From positions 3,844,001-3,908,000 of the forward strand of contig OX595987.1 in NCBI GenBank assembly GCA_951394045.1: a stretch of 64,000 bases of DNA, in the 5' to 3' direction. Position 1 is the stretch's first letter, and every line of letters begins with the position of its first letter. Below the pieces are notes generated by a model, which did not search any database, was not told the DNA's origin, and saw only the letters and a list, made by a program, of their open reading frames with translations. Below are positions 52,034 to 62,900 of this stretch, one piece after another. The translations under genes were made by a program, and so were the position numbers. Source of the stretch: Nitzschia sp. DOCU1. Taxonomy: Eukaryota; Bacillariophyta; Bacillariophyceae; Bacillariales; Bacillariaceae.

Positions 52034-52572
52034 ACTTGGTTGCCTAGATGCAGTAGAAGGAACTATCAATTCCTCTCTACGGTAGCTACCGGTAGTCGTC
52101 AGATTATTGAACTCTGCCCTGACTTCAAAATATTAATCGAATGAGTCCATCACATGGATCATGTGTGTCGATTTCGCCAAAGTTTGGTTCTCCCGATGAT
52201 CGCTATCCGTGTGGATAAAGCGCGCCCCCCTCTTCTTTTTTAACCGTCCGATATGGTTACTTAGGGCGAAATGCCGATTTTAACGGCATCAGCGACACCC
52301 ACTATCCTCAAAATTGGTGTTCTGCTTCGATTGGATTTGGCCCGTCGGCAGTAACTATGAGGCCATGTGCTACGATTGATTTCATGTTTTCTTAGCTTCG
52401 CGGGGAGTGGCACAGTTGTCTCCCGCATTGCTCCATTCCGCGATCTTCCTTGGAATACTCCTGCCGAGTGGTGTTGTGGAAACATACATCAATCTGTTGA
52501 GTTCCTTCCCCTTCGTTTTGTGATTGATGCAAAACAACCAGTGCCGACAATACTCTCTGTGCAGCAGCAGCA
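52034..52572. other. Intergenic region, nothing recognised
   Basis: 539 bp upstream of the two-TM protein gene; should hold its promoter. A CAGCAGCAGCAA run immediately precedes the ATG. Confidence 0.3.
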
Positions 52573-53445
52573 ATGACGACTTTTAATGATGATCCCCCCG
52601 CGGATGATGCAGCAGCACCTCAGGCTCCGACGACGTTTTTCGAAGATGGGGGTCAGCCTGCTGTAGTCGCTGCCACTGTCTTTATTGAACTTTCCGATGG
52701 CAACGACACCACCACTGCCAATGAGCCGCCACTAGGAGTGCCGCCACGTAGGACACGATCCAGATCCAATCGGTCTCATCGCTCTAGTCGCTCCAATCGA
52801 TCCCAATCCTCCTCGGCGTCCAAAGCACAACAGGGTTATCGTGTCCTCTTTTCGTCCCCAGCACATTACGATGGATGGGTCATTGCCATACTCTGTCTTC
52901 CCTTGTTTTTGATTTTATTTCAAATCATTGTCTTGTTGATTGCCACGGCCAAAGTGGCCGACTTTGAACGTTCGGGGACCGTCTGGACCTTGGGATGGAC
53001 CATGATTCTGATATTTGCCCTGTACATGGTGATATTGCCAAAACAAGTCGACATTCGATCCAATGGTACGATTGGAATCAAAACTTTCCTTATTACGCAT
53101 CAATTTGACGATATATGTCATGCCTATATGGCAGGATTGGGTCCGGAAACGAGCAGTATACCTTTTGGGACGTGTTATGATACGTCCAAACAAGTAGTGG
53201 TTCGACGACGCGGGGCGGGTCATTGGGATGTGGTCGTGTCACCCAGTCATGCCGAAGAGTTTATACGAACCTTGCAAAGTATCATTACCAAACTGGAAAT
53301 TCAACGAGGAACCAGTCGCATGAGCAACAACAAAATGCCAGACCAACAATTGACTCCGCCAGCTATTAATCCGCCAGAAGTGGTTGCTTTCGTGGAAGAT
53401 GCCGCTGTGACACCTCTACCCGAACCCACATTGACTATTGTATAG
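52573..53445 (+). CDS. Unknown two-TM protein with a PH-like C-terminal region
   Basis: An intronless frame of 290 aa starts at ATG 52573. The N-terminal 90 residues are disordered with an Arg/Ser repeat (RSRSNRSHRSSRSNRSQSS). Two membrane segments follow: GWVIAILCLPLFLILFQIIVLLI (about 98-120) and GTVWTLGWTMILIFALYMVI (about 134-153). The cytosolic part (PKQVDIRSNGTIGIKTFLITHQFDDICHAY ... VVVRRRGAGHWDVVVSPSHAEEFIRTLQSII) has the strand order and final helix of bacterial-type PH domains that follow TM pairs. The tail is Pro-rich. The gene directly follows the Beclin region and its 3' end faces the PH-repeat gene, but no functional link is shown. Confidence 0.65.
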   Translation: MTTFNDDPPADDAAAPQAPTTFFEDGGQPAVVAATVFIELSDGNDTTTANEPPLGVPPRRTRSRSNRSHRSSRSNRSQSSSASKAQQGYRVLFSSPAHYDGWVIAILCLPLFLILFQIIVLLIATAKVADFERSGTVWTLGWTMILIFALYMVILPKQVDIRSNGTIGIKTFLITHQFDDICHAYMAGLGPETSSIPFGTCYDTSKQVVVRRRGAGHWDVVVSPSHAEEFIRTLQSIITKLEIQRGTSRMSNNKMPDQQLTPPAINPPEVVAFVEDAAVTPLPEPTLTIV

Positions 53446-53606
53446 CATGTATGATTCTATGTTTTTGCGTTGCAAGCAATTCATCGTACGCTAATAATAA
53501 AGTTCTGCAGTCTTTTTGACTAGTAACCTAGGCGCGGGAAGCTCACCATATCAACGCTACTTGGCTCTCAGCTTCGCCTTCTTCAAAGTGAGGCAATTCT
53601 GCGTGT

Positions 53607-56168
53607 TCAGTCGGATATCACCAACTTTTCAGTCAAGTACTTTTGAACTTCCATGACTGCAGCAACCAAAAAGAGGGAATAGCATGGCAATGGGTCAATG
53701 ATGCAACTCTAGTTGATTGCAACAAGAACAAAACGAACCACACTTACCATCGCCTCTTTTCACAAGGATATCTTGCTGGATCTTGAGCATGCCGGGGATG
53801 TCATTCTTTAGATACACTTCGGCATCACTGCAATGCAAAAAGAAAAGATATAAAGGCACAGTGAGTAACAGTTTTTCTGAGGCATAGTCCACCATCCCAG
53901 CGCTTCTATAGTGTGACCTACCGGTCCATGTGGCCCGCTGTTTCCACCTCAAAACCGTGAATCCATTTGTGCGGAATGGTCTAGTAAATGCCGAGATCCG
54001 TGCAGAGGACAGAGTGAGTCATCTACCACTCGTACTATGACTAGAACTTCTCCAAGTCTCGGGCATCCTCTTACCAGGTATTCCACCTTCTTTCCCCGCA
54101 ATCCTTGGATATCAATCAACAAGACTCGATGCGAAGTGTAGACAAACATATCACGGCCGGATTTGTATACCTTTTCAACCTTCTCCTTGTTCATGAGAAT
54201 GGGTGGGTCTGTATGCAATTGCGAGTCCACTTGGGCCGCATCTTGTTCCGTCGAGTTTCCTCCCAACCAGTTGATAAAGGTGCCAATGCCTCCTTTTGAA
54301 TGGTATTGCACGGCAGCACCTTGAGTGTCCAAGTAGGCGGCGGATTCGTCCGCGTCTCCCAAAATCATGGCCGACAAGAATTTGTGAATGCTCAAAATGT
54401 CCACATTGCCCTTGCGAAAGTCCATTTCTACCTTGGCAAGTTCCCACAGGTTGCCTGTGTACAAGTCGAGTTCCGAATCATTATCCCAATTGCCAGCCGA
54501 CTCGACAGAGAAGGCACGAATCGAAGTAAAGGGAATCGAACGGTAACTGACACGTTTACCGGACAAGCCCTGAATGTCCATGACCATGACGCGCAAGTTG
54601 GTAAAGAGGGTTACATCTCTGCCTGCTTGAAATGCCATGACGACGCGCTCATCGTCCAACAACAATGGTGTGTCCTTGTGAAGCTTCTCATTCATGGCTG
54701 CCGGATCAATCGCTCGCTGGTTATTGGTAAAATAGGAAAAGAAATTGGCCAACATGCTATCGTTGGGCTCCAGACTGGGGGGTGGCGGAGCACTATCAAA
54801 CGTGTTGGTGCCGCTGGCCCGAAGGATGCGTTCGCCCAAGTACTTTTTGAGACCCACCAAATTGACAAGTTTCTTGTTGAATTCTAATTCTAAAAACGCC
54901 TTTCCGGGTTTGGCAGTTTCAGGAGGATCGACCGTGTCATTTGGAGGAATAATGTTCATGTCGGTCCAAATCATGACTTCGGTATCCATGTCCAAAATGG
55001 CGCCAGCTGTTTCAATGGCAAACGCAATCATACTTTTGTATGGAATACTCGTATATTCGACTCGTTTACCAGTAACGCCTTTGGGGTCGATAATAATCAA
55101 TCGTTTGGTTGTAAAGACAATCATGTCTCGAATGCCCTTGAAAGCGATTTCGACATGCTCGCTGCCTTGCAACAAGGGAGGACTGCTGCGCAAGTTACGA
55201 TCCATCACTTTTGGATCCATGGGCCGACTCGCTTCTCGATCAAACAAATTGGCCCAGGACCAACCAGAATTGCCTACACTGACATTTTCAAGTGGTGCTT
55301 CGTCCTTACCCAAGATTTGATTGGCAATCATCTTTTGGACGGCAAAAATGTCTACCTTGCCCTTGCGAAAGTCCATTTCAATTTTGGAACGATCCTTTTT
55401 GTTGTGTGGTTCAATCGTCGTATGCAAAATCATTTCCATGTCTCGATCAAAGAGTCCCGAGGCAGTTGCAACAGTCGCGGACGATATGCAACCCCACAAA
55501 ATGGTTTCAAATTCGACGCGTTTGCCCAACAAGCCCTTGACATCAATACGAAGAATCCGGTCCGTCGTAAAGACTAAAAAATCTCGCCCCGTCTTGAAGG
55601 CCAACATGACTTTTTCATTCGATAACAAGACGGGAGTTTCCGTTTTGAATCGTTGTTCTACCTTGTCATTGTCGGACGTGAATGCGTCTCCGGTAATCCA
55701 ACTGGTAAACATGCCGACAGGCCCAGCCGCTTTGACGGGTATCGCATCCGGAGTGCCTTGGATGGAATGTAAGGAAAGTACGCGTAGACTCAAGAATTGT
55801 TGAATGGCAAACAAATTGACTTGTCCCTTGGCTAAATTCAACTCGAATCGACCCGCGGATCCCCACACCTCCAATTCGGTATCATCATCAAAGGCACCTG
55901 CTGTAGTCACGGCAAAGCCTTGAATGGACGAGTACGGAAAACTTTGAAAGTTTTTGCGTTTCTTGCCAATGCCTTTGCCATCCTTTAGGAGTATGCGATG
56001 TGTCGTAAAGTAAGATTTGTCACGGCCATCGCGGCCCTCTTTGAGTGCCAATTCAATGTGCTCGTTCTCGTGCAACAACAGAGGCTCGGCTTGACGAAGT
56101 TTTTCTTCTTGGGCCTTGGCGTCGACCTCGAACGCATTGTTCATCATGAAATGAGCAAAGGAAGACAT
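53607..56168 (-). CDS. Protein with five tandem bacterial-type PH domains (4 exons)
   Basis: Exons: 54075-56168, 53922-53980, 53748-53827, 53607-53656; introns of 94, 94 and 91 nt in phases 0, 2 and 1; 760 aa. The long frame reaches ATG 56348, but the start is placed at ATG 56168 (MSSFAHFMMNNAFEVD) because the upstream part is unrelated to the repeats. Each repeat has the same order: a linker with W or F, '-PLLL--E-V--A-K-GRD', '-FTT-R-L--D-KG--GK-V-Y-SIPY-SI-AFAVETAG', '-D-D-E--' and 'FRKG-VD---I--FL'. These match PF08000-type bPH domains. The fifth repeat is completed only by the three small exons (TIPHKWIHGFEVETAGHMDR, DAEVYLKNDIPGMLKIQQDI, VMEVQKYLTEKLVISD). No membrane segment or catalytic motif. 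Ligand unknown. Confidence 0.88.
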
Positions 56169-56592
56169 GGCGTTAGTGCAGTATATCGATGCTGGGGTTG
56201 CTACTGTGGATGAGTTAGGTTGTATTGTTGTCGCCATGCAGAAAGTAAGCGTTGGGGTGGGCACAGACTGCTTTCCCTCTATTCGGAAGCCAGTGCCATG
56301 TGCGATTTGGATATATCTTTTGGCCTTTGCGTTCCCGCCAAGATTCATGGTGACGTGTCCAAAGATATCCCCATTTGTTTGGGGGGAGGAGACCTTCCGT
56401 GGGATTCATTTAGTGTAATCGAATCATGCGACTGTAATTTGGGGGGGGGGGGGAATCCACGATACCCCCGAAAACTTCTGCATCAGGCTTTCCTCTTTCG
56501 AGAGAGAGAGAGCCTCAAGATGGAGGATAATGGTGAAGGATGACATTGCTCCTCTTATCAGATTGCTGGTCGCTCTTTGACCGTCGACCATC
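56169..56592. promoter_or_regulatory. Divergent region between PH-repeat and oxygenase genes, with a G13 tract
   Basis: The 424-bp divergent region carries 13 consecutive G at 56441-56453 and a GAGAGAGAGAG run near 56501-56511. The minus-strand frame of the PH gene is open here up to 56348 but is probably 5' UTR. The homopolymer is prone to length error and variation. Confidence 0.4.
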
Positions 56593-57792
56593 ATGGCTTC
56601 TACTTCTACTTGCCCCCTTCCTTGTACTTGTACAGTGCCTGAAAGTACCCAAGTGTTCCTCGACGGCACGACAAGAAATACCTCGGATGCTGCCATTAAG
56701 GGGTTACGATCCAATTTGCAACGTCTGGGGTGGTCTCCGATTCAATGCCATCATGTCGGATGCAAAGCTCCGACTCGTGCTGCCATTCAATCCCTCTTTA
56801 CTTCCAGCATGTTATCATCATCATTATCATTGACGTATCGAAACAACACGGAAAGTGGAGGCCACGAACAAGCCTTTGAGGCCAAGGAAAGCTTGGAATT
56901 GGAACGACGACATTGTCACCAAAAGGATGATGATCCATCCTACGCCAAAGTTCGAGATTGGTGTTTAGCTCTCAGCAAAATTGCACATGCGGTGAATCGA
57001 TTACTGGATATGCCATCAAATGTGTTCTTGTTGGAGGACGATTCTAAACGTGCCAAGGAAGCAACGACGACGACCTTGTCATTGAGCGACAAGGCAGCAC
57101 AAGACGAAGAACCACTCGACTTGTTGCGTGTCTTCTATTATCATGCCGTTCCCGTTGCTAATGATGATACTACTACTACTCCGAAGCAGCAGTTGTCATT
57201 GGGAAGTTCACCTCACACGGATTGGGGGAGTTGGACGGTTGTTTGGCAAGATGACAAGGGAGGATTGGAGACCTTTTGTCGAAAGTGTCAAAGGTGGATA
57301 CCCGTGCCAGCAGCAGCGGCAAATACTAGCGACAGCGGAGCAGCATCCGATACTTGGAATTGTATTATTCACGTGGGAGACATGGCCAGTCTAGCCTTGG
57401 GTCGGGCGGCGGCTACAAGTACTACACCCAAAGAAGAGAATGACAGTACTATAGCAGGTACTGCAGCGAATGGTCAAGTCCAATGGCCATCGCCACGCCA
57501 TCGTGTCGTGAGCCCCACACAGGGGGAGCGTACATCGTTGGTATATTTTGCCTATCCACCACCATTGTGTTCCATTCAAGACATGGAATCGGCAATCGTT
57601 CAAAAATGGAAGAATTCGGAGGGTATACGACGATTACCCTTGGAGGAGTATTATTTGCTACAAGACCAATCGCAGCAGCAGGATAAGTCGGGCCAAACGA
57701 ATACTGCAGAGAAAACCTATGCGAAATGGCAATCCCTGACGATACGACAAGTCGTTCAAGAAAAATGGAAGCAAGTTCAACGAACGTACTAA
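56593..57792 (+). CDS. 2-oxoglutarate/Fe(II)-dependent oxygenase-like protein
   Basis: An intronless frame of 399 aa starts at ATG 56593. The double-stranded beta-helix core is recognisable: LRVFYYHAVP (about 179-187); SPHTDWGSWTVVWQDDKGGL with ligands H208 and D210; WNCIIHVGDMASLAL; SPRHRVVSP with H303; and RTSLVYFAYPP with R313 for 2-oxoglutarate. This is the layout of plant-type 2OG oxygenases (isopenicillin N synthase-like). Low-complexity Thr/Ala inserts sit between core strands. Substrate cannot be told; members act on small molecules such as hormones, alkaloids or lipids. No targeting signal. It is divergent from the PH-repeat gene. Confidence 0.8.
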   Translation: MASTSTCPLPCTCTVPESTQVFLDGTTRNTSDAAIKGLRSNLQRLGWSPIQCHHVGCKAPTRAAIQSLFTSSMLSSSLSLTYRNNTESGGHEQAFEAKESLELERRHCHQKDDDPSYAKVRDWCLALSKIAHAVNRLLDMPSNVFLLEDDSKRAKEATTTTLSLSDKAAQDEEPLDLLRVFYYHAVPVANDDTTTTPKQQLSLGSSPHTDWGSWTVVWQDDKGGLETFCRKCQRWIPVPAAAANTSDSGAASDTWNCIIHVGDMASLALGRAAATSTTPKEENDSTIAGTAANGQVQWPSPRHRVVSPTQGERTSLVYFAYPPPLCSIQDMESAIVQKWKNSEGIRRLPLEEYYLLQDQSQQQDKSGQTNTAEKTYAKWQSLTIRQVVQEKWKQVQRTY

Positions 57793-58193
57793 TAGTATAG
57801 TAGTACATTTGAGATGTGCTAGAGTAACTGTGGGGACTATAGTAGTTCAGTTGACTCTACCTAACCTAGCCGCAGCCGAGGAGTATCTGCGGAGATGCGA
57901 ATTATTAAAGTCGCTATGGAAGTCAAGATGCAGTCGACATAGTCGTCGATTGACCTTTTTTCTGGTATGTACATTAATATCCGCAATGCAGACATTAAAA
58001 AGTTCAACCATTTATGGTACTAAGGTAGTCCCATGCACGTGAAGTGCACGTGAATTCCCGTAGACATGTGTGACAATGGCGCTTCTTGATTTCGACCTTC
58101 TCATTCGATAGAATGCTCTGAAAGGCATCACTCTAGCTAGTAGGTCGACGACTGTCGTCTCCGTCTCTACTCTTATTATCTACCCCCAACACT
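57793..58193. other. Intergenic region, nothing recognised
   Basis: 401 bp between same-strand genes. A GCACGTGAAGTGCACGTGAA direct repeat (GCACGTGAA twice, near 58034-58053, containing two CACGTG E-boxes) lies about 150 bp before the next ATG and could be a transcription-factor site. Confidence 0.35.
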
Positions 58194-59711
58194 ATGCTGG
58201 CATACTTGGCAGATGAGTGGATCGTGGGGCTTGCTCAGGATTGGTTAAATCCGCGAGAACAGCGACGTTTAGCGAGTTGCTGTCGCCGTCTGCACAAATT
58301 GGTAAAGCAACCACTTCGAATACAAATTTGTAGCAGTCGAAGTTCGAATAGCGCCGATTGTTGTTGTTTGGGTGGAGATTTGTTTGTTAGTCGGGCGATA
58401 CCACCAGCACAACAACAACAAGATGAAGCAGACGAAACAGGCGCAACGCATCATCGCCAACTACAACAGCACTCTTCGGCGCCGCCCCTGACTGCAGATG
58501 CCCCGGAAGCACTGCAATACAACACACCTTACTATTTTTGGAGATTTGATTATCAAGAACAATGTTGTGTTTATCTGGGACGGCAATTGCGACAGACACA
58601 ACCGCGGCCTCCAGGAGAACAGCAGCAGCAGCAACAACCCCCCAACAACAATAGCAGTCGCCTGGACTATCGTTATACACTAGGATTGCGGCCGTGTACT
58701 CCAAATCAATATTGGAAGATTTTACCCCCCGATGGAGCTTCATCCGAAGGAGGGACGGTCACTCCTGGACGACCACTCCAGTTAACAGTGGCTGGCTGGG
58801 ACACTCGACCTGGACAAGTGGATTCGACCGATCTGCACAAGTTAAATGCTCAAGTTCGACCGACCCATTCGGGAAGACCGTGTTGGACTTGGCATACCGC
58901 CGCCACACAAGACGAAAAACAAAATGCCGAATCCGCCACGGAAGACTTGTCCTTTGCCTATACGACAGGTCACGGGCGTCGTTTACGTCCGGATGGGGAT
59001 TTGTTTCTTCTCTTTCCTTCGTGTCCCAATATCATTCAGCACAATCCCATGATGCGACGAAGGGTCAAACGATCCACGTCGACGACGTCTGCTACGCAAA
59101 TTTTTGTATTGGAAACCTTTGCTATTCCGGACATAAGTGATCGAGGCGCATATTTACTATATAGTCCCAGCCGATGGAAGCCTCATTTGGCGCCCAGTGA
59201 AGGTCTGCTAGCAACAACAGCAGAGCAACACCCACCGCCCAACACAATGCGATCTGCCAATGGACGCAGTGCCATGGTGGATTTTTCCTTTTGGAGTAGC
59301 AAGGGCGTCTTGTATTTCAAAGCCTATTGTTTACCCTTTGCTCTGGCCATTCCGATTGTGGCATTGGACCGGCAATACTTTGAACAACCCGCGGTGGATG
59401 CTAGCCCTCCTGCCCGACCTATTCGGCACTTGTTTGATTCCTTTTCGGCACGGTGGGGTTGTATCAAGTACTACATGGCCACTGCCGCGGATGTAGGAGA
59501 AGGTTGTCCCCTGAACTTTGAAGGATTTTTAAGGGGAGTCACGGATCATGAAGACCATGTGGTAGAACGAGATGAAGCACGGGGTGTGGTAACGATTGTG
59601 ATGAAATTGAAGCAAGACGATCAAACAGTGGCGCCGGTCGTAGATACGTCATTGGTACCCGATGTTCCACGAGATGACTCGCAGCGATGGAAGTTTTTCT
59701 TTTCGTGGTAG
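58194..59711 (+). CDS. F-box-like protein, paralogue B
   Basis: An intronless frame of 505 aa starts at ATG 58194. It is homologous to paralogue A at 25987 along its length. The N-terminus is LADEWIVGLAQDWLNPREQRRLASCCRRLHKLV in place of the F-box-like helix set. Core blocks include YYFWRFDYQEQCCVYLGRQLR, YTLGLRPCTPNQYWKI, VDFSFWSSKGVLYFKAYCLPFALAIPI, FSARWGCIKYYMATAADVGEG and FLRGVTDHEDHVV, with the same WKFFFSW terminus. It is longer because of Gln-rich inserts. The N-terminal F-box resemblance is weaker here than in A, whereas the downstream module is well conserved, so that module may be the functional part. Confidence 0.65.
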   Translation: MLAYLADEWIVGLAQDWLNPREQRRLASCCRRLHKLVKQPLRIQICSSRSSNSADCCCLGGDLFVSRAIPPAQQQQDEADETGATHHRQLQQHSSAPPLTADAPEALQYNTPYYFWRFDYQEQCCVYLGRQLRQTQPRPPGEQQQQQQPPNNNSSRLDYRYTLGLRPCTPNQYWKILPPDGASSEGGTVTPGRPLQLTVAGWDTRPGQVDSTDLHKLNAQVRPTHSGRPCWTWHTAATQDEKQNAESATEDLSFAYTTGHGRRLRPDGDLFLLFPSCPNIIQHNPMMRRRVKRSTSTTSATQIFVLETFAIPDISDRGAYLLYSPSRWKPHLAPSEGLLATTAEQHPPPNTMRSANGRSAMVDFSFWSSKGVLYFKAYCLPFALAIPIVALDRQYFEQPAVDASPPARPIRHLFDSFSARWGCIKYYMATAADVGEGCPLNFEGFLRGVTDHEDHVVERDEARGVVTIVMKLKQDDQTVAPVVDTSLVPDVPRDDSQRWKFFFSW

Positions 59712-59987
59712 ATTATCAAAAATGGATGAGTGCAGTCTCGAGCCGCAGCGTGACTGAGGAGCAGACGACGACATCATCCAAGTCTTGTCAATAAAATATT
59801 TGCCTCGGGTACTCATTTCCCTCTAATACACACATTTTTCCTCCTCCCCAACTATCACTACCACGGCCTCCTTTCTTTAGCGGCAAGGAGCATACTAGAA
59901 TAATTGGATGCCGTTGTAGAAATTTGCATTTTAGCTAGCATTGTTGTGCACTATACTCATTGCGTGGGACAGGAGGCTCAAAATTGT

Positions 59988-62900
59988 TTACCACTCGTCT
60001 GCCCAATTCCACTCTTCGGTGGTATCTAGCTTCTTGATAGGCGATGGAATATCCTTCGATTCGCCTTCAAAAAATGATTCTCCGGGCGGTGGAGATTGCG
60101 CCTTCTTTTCGGGGCGCACACGGGCAACAGGCGAGCCTGTATTGTCAGAAGACGCTGTAGGTTGAGCTGTCTTCGCCGCCGGGATGGGCAAGGTCGGCAT
60201 CTCAAGTCGGCCCCGTCGAAGCCTTTCTCTTCCTTGAAGCAAAAGATTGCGAGCCTCCTGGGCGAGAGCCGTCACACTTGAAGTCGATGTGGCGGTAGGA
60301 ACTAACAACAAGCCCTGAGCTAATTGCAAATTCGGCTTGTCAACAGGGACGTCAGGCACCCTGTCAACGGTTAGAATCGTCTTGTTGCTCCGGATCGGAG
60401 TTGATGCTTTCTTGCTTGTGTTCTTGACTTCAGAACGAGGGGAGATAGGGGTCCGCCTCGGGGAATTTCTTGCAGCGGACAACCTCTGCACTTCTTCCGC
60501 AAGGGCCTGAACATCGTGCAAGTAGCGCGGCAAGGAATCATTACCGCAGGAATCCAATGTTTCTGTTGCAGCAGCGCGAACCATGCGAGCGAATCTGCTC
60601 AGGCACGGACCTTCGATGTCAAAGGATCGACCTTCCTCGTAGCAGGCGATGGCCTCGCTGGCCACAGATTCAACCCTTGCAAGGTGCGAGTGGAGAAGAT
60701 CATCCACGTCGGCAGTATGATGCAGACCAAAGGCAAAGTAGTGTCGCACTACACATTGAATCTTCCGTGCAGACGTCTTGAACGTCTGAAATTCACGCCA
60801 CGGCAACCAACCCCTGCAAAATCGTTGGATAGTGATAGCAGCCAACGCCGAATTTCTTTCTACGCGAGCCATTTGTCGCCGGTGGTAAAGCAGCCAGTAG
60901 AATTTGATGCGTGACGCAGCAGCTTCTTGTCTCTTCAATTGCATCCGGCCAAGGGTGCCCCGGCATATTCTTTGGATCGTTTTAGCGGCCTCGACTTTGG
61001 ATCTGATCTCCAAAAGGACCATATACTGCCCCTTGGCAAATGATGCCCACACAACTCTTTGAATCGTTGTGGCAGCACCCTTTTCAGCTCTGATCCGAGC
61101 TCGAACGAAAAATCCTCGGAAAATGCCTTGGATTGCGCGGGCAGCATTGGCTCTGCGATCCTCACGTTGCTGTCGAAGGAGATTTTCATAGGCTTTCCGA
61201 GCAAGTGCTTGACGAGCGACTCGCTGGAGCATTTTAACTCCTCGTTCCCTACGAACCATCCATCGACGAACTACGCGCTGAATTCCCACTGCGGCCTGGA
61301 GTTCAGACGCTGCCATGGATCTTTCCAGGATGTTTGAGTCAAAAGAGACACCCAAATCCGACTGAAGGCGGACTCGGACCAACATACGCCGTACGGCGGC
61401 CTGAATGACCACGGCAGAGCAAAGCTTGGCGTGGCCAACGGCCCGATTCCATGCCGTCATAGTGGATAGAGTATGTTCGTTGGTCGGTGATGACACGCGG
61501 GCCACTGGGGATACAGGCGCGGAACGCATCGAAGAATTCATGTGCGTCAAGGCAAAGCGGGCCGCAGATCGCACGAGTTGCCCTCGCATACAACGTTGCA
61601 GAATGACAGCTGAAGACTGCATTTCAAGAACGGCCAGTCTCATCTTCCATAGCAAGAAAGCCCATTGAATCTTGCGGGCCGCAACTTCCAGGGCAAAGCG
61701 CACTTCTTTCGGCTCTCGCAAAAACCAATAATTCCTCTTCACCAGCACCATTCTAGTCCAGCATTGAACGAAGACAACAGCAGCGCGAAATTGAAGATAT
61801 CCCGTTCGGTAGAAACAACCTCGCCATGTCGCTTGAATTTTGACAGAGGCCCGTCGGGCAGCTTCCTTCTCCAACTGTGAAGATCGTAGTCTCGCCCGTG
61901 CAAGGTAACCACGCATTGCCGCCTGAATCATAACCGAAGAAATCCTAGCCCTGGCAAAATTCCCGGCTGCAATTGCTCGTCGCCATTCCGCCTGGATCAA
62001 CAGGATGCATTTGAGAGTCCTCTTGAAGACACATCTTTGCGCCCACATACGAACGATCGATTGAATCGCGATCGCAGAATGAAGAAATCGAATGTACCGC
62101 TTCTGGTCTTCGCAGTTTCGACGAAGTTGTTTGTACTGGTTTCTAGCGATCGAGCAACGCACTAGGGATTGAAGTTGAACGATGGACCGTCGGGCTCTAG
62201 CATGTCGCTTCCTTTGAAGTGAACAACGCCATTGAGACTGTAACCGGACCAAGCAGTTTCGACGTTGATTCAGCTGGGCGATTTTCTTTTTGGCAAGACA
62301 GAAGCGCTGAAGTGACTGCAGGAGGATCGTAGCACGTTGAAGTTTCTTGTACCGGCCCCTCTGCAATGCTCCACGCCACTGCGACTGAAGTAAAACAGCG
62401 TTCACGCGTCTTCGAACTAGCCACGCCCGAACAAGCCGTTGAATCTTTCGAGCATGCTTCACTTGTCGTGCCATTTGGTACAAGATCTTTCGTCCCCGTT
62501 GACATTCGAACCGCTTACGTCCATGATGACCCCGCCATGTTTTCTGCACCGCGCTGGCTGCTGCATGAAAAATGAATCGCTGGTGTCGAACAACCTTGCC
62601 TCGCACCAAGGCCTGAATCATGATGGCCGCGGCTCGTGCTTGAATCAGATAATCTCGGGCCAGTGAAGCCCGCCAAGCAGTCTGGATGGCAATAATGGTG
62701 CATACTTTTCGATGGTAGACTCGTCGCGCTTTTTGTCCACGCAGAACTGTTTGGAGTTTAATGACGGAAGCAGCCGTACGAGATTTCACTTGTCGTGCCT
62801 CCATCCCCCGAAGATATCTTTGAATATGCACCGCCGCCGAGAATCTGGAAGCAGAATGCGTGTTCCGATAGGCTCGCTGGATTCGTCGCGCGGCCTTGGT

